A DNA stretch of 30,937 nucleotides from an uncultured Faecalibacterium sp. (lineage in GTDB: Bacteria > Bacillota > Clostridia > Oscillospirales > Ruminococcaceae), in assembly GCA_934561485.1 (NCBI GenBank), contig CAKTGS010000015.1:1-30937 (forward strand), given 5' to 3'. The notes beneath the pieces were generated by a model. It searched no databases. It saw only the letters and a program-made list of their open reading frames with translations, and had not been told where the DNA came from. The translations under genes were made by a program, and so were the position numbers. Shown in pieces: positions 6,821-16,354 of this stretch (position 1 is its first letter; each line of letters starts with the position of its first letter).

Positions 6821-9800
6821 TCAGAAGAAGCTCACCTGGCTGCTCTCGGGCAGGTCGCCCAGAGCGCCCACCTGGCGCAGGCGATCCAGCACACTGGCAC
6901 CCACACCGGAAGCCTGCTGCAGCTCCTCGATGGAAAGGTAGTCCTCGCCGTGGATGGTCACGCGCTCCAGAGCATCGGCAGCGGCACCGCCCAGACCCTT
7001 CAGGGCGCAGAACGGCAGGCGCACCTTGCCGTCCTCCACCACATACTTGGAACCATAGCTCTTGCCCAGCTCAATGGGCAGGAACTCGTAGCCGCGCACC
7101 AGCATTTCGTTGACCAGCTGCAGGCTGACCAGCACATCCTCGTCCTTGGCGTTTTTCTCTTCCTTCAGGCGGCGCTTGACCTCCTCCATGTGGGCGCGGG
7201 CCACAGCGGCACCACCCACGGCGGCTTCGTAGTCGATGTCATCGCCGCGCACGGTAAAGTACACCGCATAAAACGCCTGCGGGCGGTACAGCTTGAACCA
7301 CATCAGGCGGATGGCGCTCATCAGATAGGCCACAGCGTGGGCCTTGGGGAACATATACTTGATTTTACGGCAGCTCTCAATGTACCAATCCGGCACTTCG
7401 TGCTCCCGCATGGCTTCCTCCCAGCCGGGCTGGAAACCATTTTTTGCCACCTTACCCTTACGCACGGCTTCCATGATGTCGAACGCCATCTTAGGTTCCA
7501 GGCCTTTGCGCAGCAGATACAACATGATGCTGTCACGGCAGCCGATCACCTCTGCAATGGTGCAGGTGCCGCTGCGGATCAGCTCATCGGCGTTGCCGGT
7601 CCACACATCCGTGCCATGGGACAGGCCCGAGATCTGGATCAGCTCCGAGAAGTTCTTGGGCCGGGCTTCCACCAGCATTCCGCGCACAAAGTTGGTGCCC
7701 ATTTCCGGAATGCCGAAGGTGCCGGTCTGGCTGTCGACCTGTTCCGGGGTCACGCCCAGCGCTTCCGGGCTGGTGAGCAGGCTGTACACCTTGGGGTCGT
7801 TCATGGGGATGCTGTCCACCGGGATACCGGTGTATTCCTCAAAATACTTGTAGAAGGTGGGCATATCATGGCCCAGCTCGTCCAGCTTGAGCAGGGTATC
7901 GTGCAGGTATTTGAACTCGAAGTGAGTGGTCAGAAGGCCGCCGGCCACGTCATCAGCCGGGTGCTGAATGGGACAGAAATCGTAAATTTCGTAAGTGTCC
8001 GGCACAACCACCATGCCGCCGGGGTGCTGGCCGGTGGTGCGCTTGACGCCGGTGCAGCCCAGGGTCAGACGGTTTTCCTCGGCATGGTTCACGGTGCGGC
8101 CCCGCTCGTCCAGGTATTTTTTTACATAGCCATAGGCCGTTTTATCCTGGATACCGGACACTGTACCGGCCTTGAACACATTGGCTTTGCCGAACAGTTC
8201 TTCCGTATAACGGTGCACGTTGGACTGGTACTCACCCGAGAAGTTCAGGTCGATATCGGGTTCCTTGTCGCCGTAGAAGCCCAGGAAGGTCTCAAAGGGA
8301 ATGTCGTGGCCGTCCACCAGCATCCGAGTGCCGCAGTGGGGGCAGTTCTTGTCCGGCAGGTCGAAGCCATCGTCCACGCTGCCGTCCGTGATGAACTCGC
8401 TGTACTTGCACTTGGGGCAGCGGTAATGGGGCGGCAGGCTGTTGACTTCCGAAATGCCGGAGAAATGCGCCACAGCGGACGAGCCGACCGAACCACGGCT
8501 GCCCACCTGGTAGCCGCCCGCATTGGAGTAAGCCACCAGCTTGACCGCAATGACGTACAGCACTGCGTAGCCGTGGCCGCAGATGGAGTCCAGCTCTTTC
8601 TGCAGGCGTTTTTCCACGATCTCGGGCAGCGGATCGCCGTAATCGCGTTTGGCATGTTCCCACGTAGCATCGCGCAATTGCTGTTCTGCGCCCTCAATGC
8701 TGGGCGGGTAGGTGCCGCGCGGAATGGCGCGCACGGTGTTGTCGATCATGGCAGCCACCTTGCGGGGGTTCTTCACCACGATCTCGTAGGCTTTTTCCTT
8801 GGGCAGGTAGTAGAACTGATCCAGCATATCCTGCGTAGTGCGGAAAAACAGCGGCGGCTGGTTGTCGGCGTCCTTGAAGCCGTTGCCCGCCTGCAGCACA
8901 GCGCGGTAGGCTGCATCCTCCGGCTCGGTAAAGTGCACGTCACCGGTGGCGATCACCGGTTTGTGCAGGTCCTTGCCCAGTTGAATGACCGTGCGGTTGA
9001 AATCTTTGATCTTCTCCTCACTGTCCACCTTGCCCTCGCGCACCATATAGGCATTGTTGCCCAGGGGCTGGATCTCCAGAATGTCGTAGTAGGAGGCGAT
9101 CTTCTTCAGTTCCTCGTAGGGCGCGCCCTCCACGATGGCACGGTACAGCTCGCCGGCTTCGCAGGCGCTGGTCAGCAGCAGGCCGTCCCGGTATTTGTTC
9201 AGCAGGCTGCGGGGCACACGGGGTTTTTTGAAGAAATAGTTCACATGGGCTTCGCTGACGATCTTATACAGGTTTTTCAGGCCCATCTGATTCTTAACCA
9301 GGATGATCAGGTGGTAATACTTCTTTTTCAGCACCTCGCGGTTGCCACCCAGGCCCGTGTTGATCTCGCTGACCTTTGTTACCTGCTTTTCTTCCAGGTC
9401 CTTCAGCATCACGCAGAAGATGCGGCCCAGGGCTGCAGAGTCCTCGCAGGCACGGTGAGCTTCGTAGGTAGGCAGTTCCAGGTGCTTGTTGATGGTGCCC
9501 TGCTTGTAGTTGTGCAGACCGGGGTACATGGCCTGCGCCATGGTCAGGGTGTCGATATAGGTCACGTTCTCCAGCGAAATGCCGCAGCGTTTGGCCGCGG
9601 CGCGCACAAAGCGCATATCAAAGGAGTGCACGTTGTGGCCCACCAGAATGCGCCCATCCGCAAACTTGAGGAAAGCTTCCAGCGCTTCCTTTTCGCTGGG
9701 GGCATCCGCCACCATCTCGTTGGTAATGCCGGTCAGCTCGGTAATTTTGGGGGTGATGAGCTTGCCGGGCTTAACAAAGGTGTCAAACTCTTCCACCACT

Positions 9801-11113
9801 TCCCCGTTGCGGATGATCACCGCACCAATCTCGGTCATATACTCCACGCCGGGGTCCAAGCCGGTGGTCTCGGTGTCGAACACGCAGAACTCGCCGTTCA
9901 GGGGCTGATCCTGCACGCCGTACACACAGGGGATCATATCGTCCACAAAGTAGGCTTCGCACCCGTAAATAAGTTTGAAGTTCGGGTCCTTTTTGTGGAT
10001 GTCATCCGCCGCCAGCATAGCTTCCGGGTAACCCTGGCATACACCGTGGTCGGTAATGGCAATGGCCGGGTGGCCCATGCGGTGGGCCAGGCGCACAATG
10101 CCGCCCGGGTCGCAGAAGCCGTCCATGCTGGACAACTTGGTGTGCAGGTGCAGCTCCACCCGCTTGACTGGGGCAGCATCCTCGCGCTTTTTGCGCTCCA
10201 CAAACAGCACATCGTAGGGATACACGATGTAGTCGTGCTCGTACTTATCGTAAGAGCAGTCGCCGCGCACGATCACCGTGGTGCCCTTGCCGATGCTCTC
10301 CCACTTGGAGCAGTCCTCGCCCTCCTGCGCGCGGATCTTGAGGTTGATGGAACCGGTGTAATCGGTGATGGACACGGTGTAGATCTTGCGATAATTGCCC
10401 TTGACCTCGGTAAAGAACACATCGCCCCAGATGGTGCACTTGCCGCCTTCGCCGCCCAGGTCCTTGAGGGGCGTGAGATTTTTTGGGTTGAACATTTTGC
10501 CGTGGAAGATGGTCACCGGCTTGTCGGTCAGATCCAGGCCCTCCACCTTAATGGACGGAGCCGTGTTCTTTTTCTCGAACTTGACCACCGGCGGGGCGAT
10601 CTTGCGCTCCAATTTTTCTTCCATCTGGTGCTGTTCGGCCTCGCTCACCGCGCTTTGCAGGGTCACCCGGGGCTTCACCCCGGTGTGCGCAGCAATGCGT
10701 TCCGCCAGAAGCTTTTCAAAGCCCATCTCCTGCAGAAACTTGGTGCCGTGGCGCACGCCGATGGCAATGTTCTGCCCCACAATGGAAATGGTGCACCGGT
10801 CCAGAAACCCGTTGATGGGCACGCCGTCCCGCTTCATATCCTCCATCAGGTCCCGCAGGGCAGCTTCGTCCAGGGTGACATAGCCGAACAGATTTTCAAT
10901 TTTCAGCTCAAAGCCTTCGTAGTCGGGCTGCAGCGATGCCAGCAGCCGGGCACACAGGCTTTTGTCCAGCGGAGCGGCGCTGCGCAGCGTAAAAACAACC
11001 TGCTGGTTCTGCCGCAGCATCCGGGCATGTTCCACGATCACCTGCCCGAAGCAGGATGCAAAGGCCGGGTCCGCCATGAACTGCGGCCAGAGCTGGGATA
11101 CGAGTGGTGTCAC
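6821..11113 (-). CDS. polC: DNA polymerase III alpha subunit, Gram-positive type PolC
   Basis: The product is 1430 residues, typical for PolC. The start is GTG 11113 with AGGAG 8 nt upstream. After an N-terminal domain come an OB fold (about 220-310), the first part of the PHP domain (HLHTKLSSMDG near residue 324), an inserted DEDDh 3'-5' proofreading exonuclease (FDTETTGLD near 411; VGHNVHSFDMRF later), then the rest of PHP. The palm follows, with a zinc site (CPKC near 901, CPHCG after it) and catalytic DIDLNFSGEYQ near 954. The C-terminal helix-hairpin-helix region contains GVGASVLDRLRQVGAL. This is the replicative, proofreading polymerase of low-GC Gram-positives. It is the last gene of the pyrH-polC cluster, as in many Firmicutes. 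Confidence 0.98.
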   Translation of the reverse strand: MTPLVSQLWPQFMADPAFASCFGQVIVEHARMLRQNQQVVFTLRSAAPLDKSLCARLLASLQPDYEGFELKIENLFGYVTLDEAALRDLMEDMKRDGVPINGFLDRCTISIVGQNIAIGVRHGTKFLQEMGFEKLLAERIAAHTGVKPRVTLQSAVSEAEQHQMEEKLERKIAPPVVKFEKKNTAPSIKVEGLDLTDKPVTIFHGKMFNPKNLTPLKDLGGEGGKCTIWGDVFFTEVKGNYRKIYTVSITDYTGSINLKIRAQEGEDCSKWESIGKGTTVIVRGDCSYDKYEHDYIVYPYDVLFVERKKREDAAPVKRVELHLHTKLSSMDGFCDPGGIVRLAHRMGHPAIAITDHGVCQGYPEAMLAADDIHKKDPNFKLIYGCEAYFVDDMIPCVYGVQDQPLNGEFCVFDTETTGLDPGVEYMTEIGAVIIRNGEVVEEFDTFVKPGKLITPKITELTGITNEMVADAPSEKEALEAFLKFADGRILVGHNVHSFDMRFVRAAAKRCGISLENVTYIDTLTMAQAMYPGLHNYKQGTINKHLELPTYEAHRACEDSAALGRIFCVMLKDLEEKQVTKVSEINTGLGGNREVLKKKYYHLIILVKNQMGLKNLYKIVSEAHVNYFFKKPRVPRSLLNKYRDGLLLTSACEAGELYRAIVEGAPYEELKKIASYYDILEIQPLGNNAYMVREGKVDSEEKIKDFNRTVIQLGKDLHKPVIATGDVHFTEPEDAAYRAVLQAGNGFKDADNQPPLFFRTTQDMLDQFYYLPKEKAYEIVVKNPRKVAAMIDNTVRAIPRGTYPPSIEGAEQQLRDATWEHAKRDYGDPLPEIVEKRLQKELDSICGHGYAVLYVIAVKLVAYSNAGGYQVGSRGSVGSSAVAHFSGISEVNSLPPHYRCPKCKYSEFITDGSVDDGFDLPDKNCPHCGTRMLVDGHDIPFETFLGFYGDKEPDIDLNFSGEYQSNVHRYTEELFGKANVFKAGTVSGIQDKTAYGYVKKYLDERGRTVNHAEENRLTLGCTGVKRTTGQHPGGMVVVPDTYEIYDFCPIQHPADDVAGGLLTTHFEFKYLHDTLLKLDELGHDMPTFYKYFEEYTGIPVDSIPMNDPKVYSLLTSPEALGVTPEQVDSQTGTFGIPEMGTNFVRGMLVEARPKNFSELIQISGLSHGTDVWTGNADELIRSGTCTIAEVIGCRDSIMLYLLRKGLEPKMAFDIMEAVRKGKVAKNGFQPGWEEAMREHEVPDWYIESCRKIKYMFPKAHAVAYLMSAIRLMWFKLYRPQAFYAVYFTVRGDDIDYEAAVGGAAVARAHMEEVKRRLKEEKNAKDEDVLVSLQLVNEMLVRGYEFLPIELGKSYGSKYVVEDGKVRLPFCALKGLGGAAADALERVTIHGEDYLSIEELQQASGVGASVLDRLRQVGALGDLPESSQVSFF

Positions 11114-11152
11114 AAATGGTACTCCTTTTTGCTTGGTTCCTTACAGCACAAA

Positions 11153-11180
11153 CTGCCGCACCCGTTTTGGGGTGTGGCAG
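11153..11180 (-). other. hairpin between ispG and polC
   Basis: CTGCC-x-CACCC with GGGTG-x-GGCAG forms a strong stem in the 88-nt gap. The minus-strand tail (GTTTGTG) is T-poor, so it is more likely an mRNA processing or stability element or a weak attenuator than a full terminator. Confidence 0.5.
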
Positions 11181-11201
11181 CAGTGCAAAACTGTGTGGTT
11201 T

Positions 11202-12248
11202 TCAGATCTTATAGATCTCGTCCATGAACTGGTCCAGAATGTTGTCGCCGGTCAGCTTTTTGATGGGCTTGCCGTGAATGAACAGCACCGCCTCGCCCTT
11301 GCCGCCGGCAATGCCGATGTCCGCTTCCCGGGCTTCGCCGGGGCCGTTGACCACACAGCCCATCACAGCCACCTTAATGGATTTTTTGTAGCCCTGCAGG
11401 CGCTTTTCCACCTCGTTGGCGATCTCGGTGCAGGGGTACTGAGTGCGGCCGCAGGTGGGGCAGGTGATCACTTCCGGTCCTGCCACCGGGAAGCCCACGG
11501 CCCGCAGGATGTTAAAGCCTGCTTCCACTTCTTTTTCCGGCTCTGCCGCCAGTGAAACGCGAATGGTATCGCCAATGCCTTCCAGCAGCATTCCGCCAAT
11601 GCCCATGCCGCTCTTGAGCAGGCCCATCTGATAGGTACCGGCTTCGGTCACACCCACATGCAGCGGGTAGTCGGTAACGGCACTCAGCTGGCGGTAAGCT
11701 TCCATCATGCGGGGCACATTGGAGTTTTTGATGGAGATTACGATGTTGTTAAAATCAAATTTTTCCAGCAGACGCACATGGTACAGTGCGCTTTCCACCA
11801 TGGCTTCCGGCACGGGGGCACCGTACTTGGCCAGAATGTGCTTTTCCAAGCTGCCGCCGTTCACGCCGATGCGGATGGGAATGTTCTTCTGCTGGCAGGC
11901 CTGCACCACTGCCTTCACACGGTCATCATCGCCGATGTTGCCGGGGTTGATGCGGATCTTGTCCACGCCCACATCGGCGCAGGCCAGTGCCGCCTTGTAG
12001 TCAAAGTGGATGTCTGCCACAATGGGGATGCTCACCGCATTCTTGACCGCTTCGATGCACTTGGCATCGGCCGCACTGGGGCAGGTCACGCGCAGAATCT
12101 GGCAGCCTGCCGCCTCGCAGCGCTTTGCCTGCGCCACATTGCCCTCAATGTCCTCCACCGGCACATTGAGCATGGTCTGCACCGCAATGGGGTTGTTGCC
12201 GCCAATGGTCACATTGCCCACTTTTACTTCTCGTTTGATCTGACGCAT
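11202..12248 (-). CDS. ispG: 4-hydroxy-3-methylbut-2-en-1-yl diphosphate synthase IspG (GcpE)
   Basis: The product is 348 residues, the short bacterial form. It makes HMBPP from MEcPP in the MEP isoprenoid pathway, using a [4Fe-4S] cluster. The TIM-barrel part starts with VGNVTIGGNNPIAVQTM. The C-terminal cluster ligands are visible: C263 and C266 (CPTCGR), C298 and E305 (MGCVVNGPGE). AAGGGG lies upstream of ATG 12248. It lies 19 nt after rseP, and dxr, another MEP gene, is two genes upstream. Confidence 0.97.
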   Translation of the reverse strand: MRQIKREVKVGNVTIGGNNPIAVQTMLNVPVEDIEGNVAQAKRCEAAGCQILRVTCPSAADAKCIEAVKNAVSIPIVADIHFDYKAALACADVGVDKIRINPGNIGDDDRVKAVVQACQQKNIPIRIGVNGGSLEKHILAKYGAPVPEAMVESALYHVRLLEKFDFNNIVISIKNSNVPRMMEAYRQLSAVTDYPLHVGVTEAGTYQMGLLKSGMGIGGMLLEGIGDTIRVSLAAEPEKEVEAGFNILRAVGFPVAGPEVITCPTCGRTQYPCTEIANEVEKRLQGYKKSIKVAVMGCVVNGPGEAREADIGIAGGKGEAVLFIHGKPIKKLTGDNILDQFMDEIYKI

Positions 12249-12267
12249 ACTGTGTTTCCCCTTTCTG

Positions 12268-13380
12268 TTACACTGCCCCGGTCACAAGCCGGATGATATC
12301 GTTATAGGTGGCAAAAATCATCAGCCCGAACAGCAGCGCAAAGGCCGCCACCGTCAGCCCTCCCTGCAGTTTTTCGGGCACCGCATGGCCGGTGATGCCC
12401 TCAATGAGCAGGAACACCACCTTGCCGCCGTCCAATGCCGGGAAGGGCAGCAGGTTGAAGATGCCCAGGTTGATGGTAATCAGCGCCAGCAGCTGCAGCA
12501 GGTCCTGCCAGCCGTAGCTGGCCGCCTGCCCGATGGCGCTGACAATGCCCACCGGCCCGGACAGATTGTTGATGCTCTCCCGCCCGCGCAGCAGATCCAT
12601 CAGCGAGGTGAACACAATACGGCCATAATACAGCACGCTGTTCCCCGCTTCCTTTACCACGCTGAGGGGCGTTTTCTGGATGCCGTACACCGTAAAGCCC
12701 AGGCTCATGTGGGTCTGGCCCTGGTCATCCTGCCAGGTGTCGAACTGCACATTTTTCAGCTCGACCGTCTGGCCGCTGCGCCGCACAGTGAAATCGGCCT
12801 GGTACTGCTCGGTGCGCACCAGCTCATAGAGCATATCATTTGCCACAAAGCAGCGCCGCCCGTTTACCGCCAGCACCTCATCACCTGCCTGCAGGCCGGT
12901 CTGCCCGCAGAGGGCACCATCCTGAATGGCGTAGATCACCTTGCTGGTGATGGGGGTGCTCTGCACTGCCAGCAGGATCACCAGCACCACAAAGCCCAGC
13001 ACAAAGTTCATGGCCGCACCGGCCACCATGACCAGCACGCGCTGCCACACCGGTGCATCGTTCAAGGGAACGCCGGTGCGCTGTTCGGGCGGGATGGGGT
13101 TTTCCGGCTCGGCGTCCCGCTGTTCCCGGTCCGCCTCCGCCTGCTGGCTCTCAGGGCTTTCCTCCCCTTCCAGCGCCACATAGCCGCCCACCGGCAGCGC
13201 CCGCAGGCTGTACTGGGTGCCCTTGTAAACCTTTTTCCAGAGTGCAGGCCCCATGCCGATGGAAAACTCATTGACCTGAATGCCGCAGAGCTTTGCCACG
13301 GTAAAATGCCCGAACTCATGGATGGCGATCACCGCGCTGAACACGAACAGCGCTGCGATCAGGGTGATAAAAATTGACAT
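12268..13380 (-). CDS. rseP: RIP (site-2) zinc metalloprotease RseP
   Basis: The product is 370 residues. The start is ATG 13380, with AGGAG 6 nt upstream; the longer frame to 13437 would run into dxr and lacks a ribosome site. This is an intramembrane protease. The zinc motif HEFGH is at residues 21-25 in the first membrane helix. A PDZ domain lies in the middle (around VYGIQ to LSV). The second catalytic motif NLLPFPALDGG is at 309-319, with D317 as metal ligand, and a last membrane helix is at the C-terminus. A hydrophilic acidic insert (EGEESPESQQAEADREQRD) follows the first PVGGYVALEGE segment. The gap to dxr is 14 nt. Confidence 0.96.
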   Translation of the reverse strand: MSIFITLIAALFVFSAVIAIHEFGHFTVAKLCGIQVNEFSIGMGPALWKKVYKGTQYSLRALPVGGYVALEGEESPESQQAEADREQRDAEPENPIPPEQRTGVPLNDAPVWQRVLVMVAGAAMNFVLGFVVLVILLAVQSTPITSKVIYAIQDGALCGQTGLQAGDEVLAVNGRRCFVANDMLYELVRTEQYQADFTVRRSGQTVELKNVQFDTWQDDQGQTHMSLGFTVYGIQKTPLSVVKEAGNSVLYYGRIVFTSLMDLLRGRESINNLSGPVGIVSAIGQAASYGWQDLLQLLALITINLGIFNLLPFPALDGGKVVFLLIEGITGHAVPEKLQGGLTVAAFALLFGLMIFATYNDIIRLVTGAV

Positions 13381-13394
13381 TGCGTCTCCTAAAA

Positions 13395-14546
13395 TTACAG
13401 ATGTGCCCGCACAAACTCTCTTGCCATGCGGTCGCACTCGTAGACATCGCTCAGGGTGTAGTCACCGCCAAAGCTGTCGCTATCCACAACCGCTTCCACC
13501 AGGCGGCCGATGTCCAAAAAACCGATCTTATCCTGCAGGAAGAACTTGACGGCTTCCTCGTTGGCACCATTGGCGGCACAGGGACCAAGGCCGCCCTTCT
13601 TGATGGCCTTTTTGCAGGCTGCCAGGCAGCGGAAGGTCTCGTCATCCGCCACATCAAAGGTAAGCATCTTCAGAGCGGCAAAGTCCAGCTCCGGCACCAC
13701 GCCCGGCACACGCTTGGGGTAGGTCAGTGCATACTGGATGGGGATGCGCATATCCGGCACGCCCAACTGGGCAATGACCGAGTTATCGCTGAACTGCACT
13801 GCCGAATGCACAATACTCTGGCGCTGCACCACGATCTGGATCTTCTCCGGCGGCAGGCCGAACAGCCACACGGCTTCGATCAGCTCCAGGCCCTTGTTCA
13901 TCAGGGTAGCGGAGTCGATGGTGATCTTGGCACCCATGTTCCAGTTGGGATGCTTGAGGGCATCCGCCTTGGTCTTGCCCCGCAGCTCCTCGGTTTTCAT
14001 TCCAAAGAAGGGGCCGCCGGAAGCCGTGAGCAGGATCTTGGTCAGGCTGGGAGCGCTCTCTTTGTCCTGCAGGCACTGGAAAATGGCCGAATGCTCGCTG
14101 TCCACCGGCAGCAGCTTTACACCGTGCTTTGCCACTGCCTGGGTCACCAGGTGGCCGCCGGTAACCAGGCTCTCCTTGTTGGCCAGCGCCAGGTCGTGGC
14201 CGCTTTCAATGGCGGTCAGGCTGGCACCCAGGCCCGCAATGCCCACCACGCTGTTCAGCACCACATCGGTGCCGTCCAGGGCGGCCAGCTCTTTCAGGCC
14301 TTCCGGCCCGCGGAGCAGCTTGGGAGCATTGGCCCGGCCGGACAGGGTGGCGTCCAGTTTCGCAGCTGCATCCGGGTTGGTCATGCACACATATTTCGGG
14401 TGGAATTCCTCGATCTGCTGCAGGATCTTATCCACGTGGCTGTGGGCCGAAAGGCCGAACACCTCATAGCCCTGCGCCCGGATCACATCCAGGCTCTGGG
14501 TGCCAATGGAACCGGTCGAACCCAAAAGGGTGATTTTTTTAGACAT
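13395..14546 (-). CDS. dxr: 1-deoxy-D-xylulose 5-phosphate reductoisomerase
   Basis: The product is 383 residues. The start is ATG 14546, preceded by GGGAGG; an ATG at 14567 would place that ribosome site inside the coding region. The enzyme is the first committed step of the MEP pathway (DXP to MEP, NADPH). The NADPH loop GSTGSIG is at residues 9-15. The metal-binding D149 and E151 (VDSEHSAIFQCLQ), the flexible-loop NWNMG at 201-205, and N217/K218/E221 (ATLMNKGLELIEA) are all present. It is 17 nt from cdsA and 14 nt from rseP, so translationally packed. Confidence 0.97.
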   Translation of the reverse strand: MSKKITLLGSTGSIGTQSLDVIRAQGYEVFGLSAHSHVDKILQQIEEFHPKYVCMTNPDAAAKLDATLSGRANAPKLLRGPEGLKELAALDGTDVVLNSVVGIAGLGASLTAIESGHDLALANKESLVTGGHLVTQAVAKHGVKLLPVDSEHSAIFQCLQDKESAPSLTKILLTASGGPFFGMKTEELRGKTKADALKHPNWNMGAKITIDSATLMNKGLELIEAVWLFGLPPEKIQIVVQRQSIVHSAVQFSDNSVIAQLGVPDMRIPIQYALTYPKRVPGVVPELDFAALKMLTFDVADDETFRCLAACKKAIKKGGLGPCAANGANEEAVKFFLQDKIGFLDIGRLVEAVVDSDSFGGDYTLSDVYECDRMAREFVRAHL

Positions 14547-14563
14547 TTCAATTCCTCCCTGTT

Positions 14564-15424
14564 TCAATGGTAAAACACGGCTGTGATCACCATGGTCACA
14601 AACGGTGCAATGAACATCACGCTGTCAAACCGGTCCAGAATGCCGCCGTGCCCCGGGAAAATGGTGCCGTAATCCTTGATGCCGCACTGGCGCTTGACCA
14701 CGCTGGCAAACAGGTCCCCGTAAATGCCCAGCACCGCCGCCACACAGGCCAGCAGCGCAATGACCACATACAGCGAAACGCCGATGTTGGTGCGGGTGAA
14801 CTCCTCCATGCGGTCCGCTGCAACGGAGTAGATCAGGGTCGCCAGCACGCCGAACACCATCGTGCCCAGCACACCGCCAATGGCCCCCTCCACCGTCTTT
14901 TTGGGGCTGACCACCGGGCACAGCTTGTGCTTGCCAAAGGCGCGGCCTGCAAAGTAGGCGCAGGTATCGCCGCCCCAGGCAAAGCAGAGGATGAGCAGAA
15001 TGAAGAAAATGGCGTCATACCCGTATTTTTCCACCGGCAGGCGCTCCTTGAGCAGGACAAAGGAATAGAAACAGAAGATCACAATGCCCGAAAACACCAG
15101 CAGGCCGCTGGCTTTCTGATAGCTGATGGTGCCGTTGCGCACCACCAGATAGATGGCATAAAACGTGACCAGTACAAACGAAACCGGCATGACCAGCCGC
15201 CGCATGACGCTGTAGTTGGAAAACATGACCAGCAATGTGTACGGCACCATAACGGCGTACATGAGCCAGTCCTTCTTTTCAAACCCAAGGGCGTTGTAAA
15301 TTTCGTGGATGGCGATCAGGGTGATGGCTGCAATGACCATATTGAAGATCATGGTATCGAAGGTGAACATCACACCAATGAGGATGATGATACCCACGAT
15401 TGCAGTAACGACACGTGTTTTCAT
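14564..15424 (-). CDS. cdsA: phosphatidate cytidylyltransferase CdsA
   Basis: The product is 286 residues. The start is ATG 15424, with AGGAG 10 nt upstream; the longer frame to 15523 has no ribosome site. It makes CDP-diacylglycerol from CTP and phosphatidate in the membrane. Roughly eight hydrophobic segments are seen. The family signature near the C-terminus is complete: LFASVVKRQCGIKDYGTIFP followed by GHGGILDRFDS. The N-terminus is a hydrophobic helix. It sits between uppS and dxr, as in most Firmicutes. Confidence 0.96.
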   Translation of the reverse strand: MKTRVVTAIVGIIILIGVMFTFDTMIFNMVIAAITLIAIHEIYNALGFEKKDWLMYAVMVPYTLLVMFSNYSVMRRLVMPVSFVLVTFYAIYLVVRNGTISYQKASGLLVFSGIVIFCFYSFVLLKERLPVEKYGYDAIFFILLILCFAWGGDTCAYFAGRAFGKHKLCPVVSPKKTVEGAIGGVLGTMVFGVLATLIYSVAADRMEEFTRTNIGVSLYVVIALLACVAAVLGIYGDLFASVVKRQCGIKDYGTIFPGHGGILDRFDSVMFIAPFVTMVITAVFYH

Positions 15425-15544
15425 AGGTTTTGTTCTCCTTTGTTCTTCCGGAAGCGGTGCACTGTGCAAACCGCCGCATGGCTCGAGGAACAACCGGGCC
15501 TTCCGGGCTGCGCCTGGGCGCAAAAATGTTCGGATACGCCGGGC

Positions 15545-16258
15545 TTACAAACCGCCAAACCGGCGGGAGCGGTGGTTGAACTCTTCAATGGCGGTGTCCA
15601 GGTCGTCCCGGGTAAAGTCCGGCCACAAAACATCCATTTCCACCAGTTCGGAGTAGGCCGCCTGCCAGAGCATAAAGTTGGACAGCCGCTTTTCTCCGCT
15701 GGGGCGCAGAATGAAATCCGGGTCCTTCTGGCCTGCGGTATACATGGCATCGCTCATCATCTGCTCCGTGATGTCCTCAGGACGCAGTGCCCCGGCCGCC
15801 GCCTTTGCGGCCAGCTGCTGTGCTGCCCGCACAATTTCCGGGCGGCCGCCGTAGTTGATGGCAATGTTCAGGGTCATGCCGGTCTTGATGGAAGAATCGC
15901 TCTCCAGCTTATTCATCAGGTCCTGCAGCTTCTGATCCAGCACGGTGCGGTCCCCCAGGAACTTGATGCGGATGTTGCGGTTCTTGTAGTCAAAACCCTT
16001 GATCAGGTATTCGCCGAACAGCCGCATGATGGCGTTGACCTCTTCCAGCGGGCGCTTCCAGTTCTCAGTGGAAAACGCATAAAAATACACAGACGAAACG
16101 CCCAGCTCATCGCAATAGTTGGCAATGTCGCTGAACACTTCCGCCCCTTTTTTGTGCCCTGCCGTGCGGGGCAGGCCGCGGTTCTTGGCCCAGCGCCCGT
16201 TGCCGTCCATGATGATGCCGATGGACAGTCCCTCGGCAAATTCTTTCGGATGTGCCAT
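15545..16258 (-). CDS. uppS: undecaprenyl diphosphate synthase (cis-prenyltransferase)
   Basis: The product is 237 residues. The start is ATG 16258, with GGGAGG 5 nt upstream. The enzyme extends farnesyl diphosphate with IPP to C55-PP, the lipid carrier for cell wall synthesis. The catalytic block DGNGRWA is at residues 18-24 (D18). Further motifs are RTAGHKKGAE, YAFSTENWKRP and the basic IPP site RPSGEKRLSNF, in which P replaces the usual T of RTSGE. A 120-nt gap to cdsA holds short GC hairpins but no gene. Confidence 0.96.
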   Translation of the reverse strand: MAHPKEFAEGLSIGIIMDGNGRWAKNRGLPRTAGHKKGAEVFSDIANYCDELGVSSVYFYAFSTENWKRPLEEVNAIMRLFGEYLIKGFDYKNRNIRIKFLGDRTVLDQKLQDLMNKLESDSSIKTGMTLNIAINYGGRPEIVRAAQQLAAKAAAGALRPEDITEQMMSDAMYTAGQKDPDFILRPSGEKRLSNFMLWQAAYSELVEMDVLWPDFTRDDLDTAIEEFNHRSRRFGGL

Positions 16259-16289
16259 TTTTTCCTCCCGGCAGCGCAATGCTGCCCCG

Positions 16290-16326
16290 AAAAAAGTGCC
16301 GCGCACCTTACCCCAGCGCACGGCAC
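16290..16326 (-). terminator. terminator-like hairpin between frr and uppS
   Basis: The minus strand reads GTGCCGTGCGC, a 9-nt loop, GTGCGCGGCAC (11-bp stem with two G-U pairs), then TTTTTT. A second small hairpin (GGCAGC with GCTGCC, about 16270-16286) sits directly before the uppS ribosome site. This could split or attenuate the cluster after frr. Confidence 0.75.
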
Positions 16327-16354
16327 CTCCTGTTTGTTGCTCTTGCGCAGCGGA

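Noticed and set aside
6788..11227. Very long plus-strand open frame (about 1479 codons) opposite polC
   Set aside because: It mirrors the PolC coding frame in a GC-rich, codon-biased gene, has no recognisable domain or ribosome site, and is low-complexity in His/Val/Gly/Leu.
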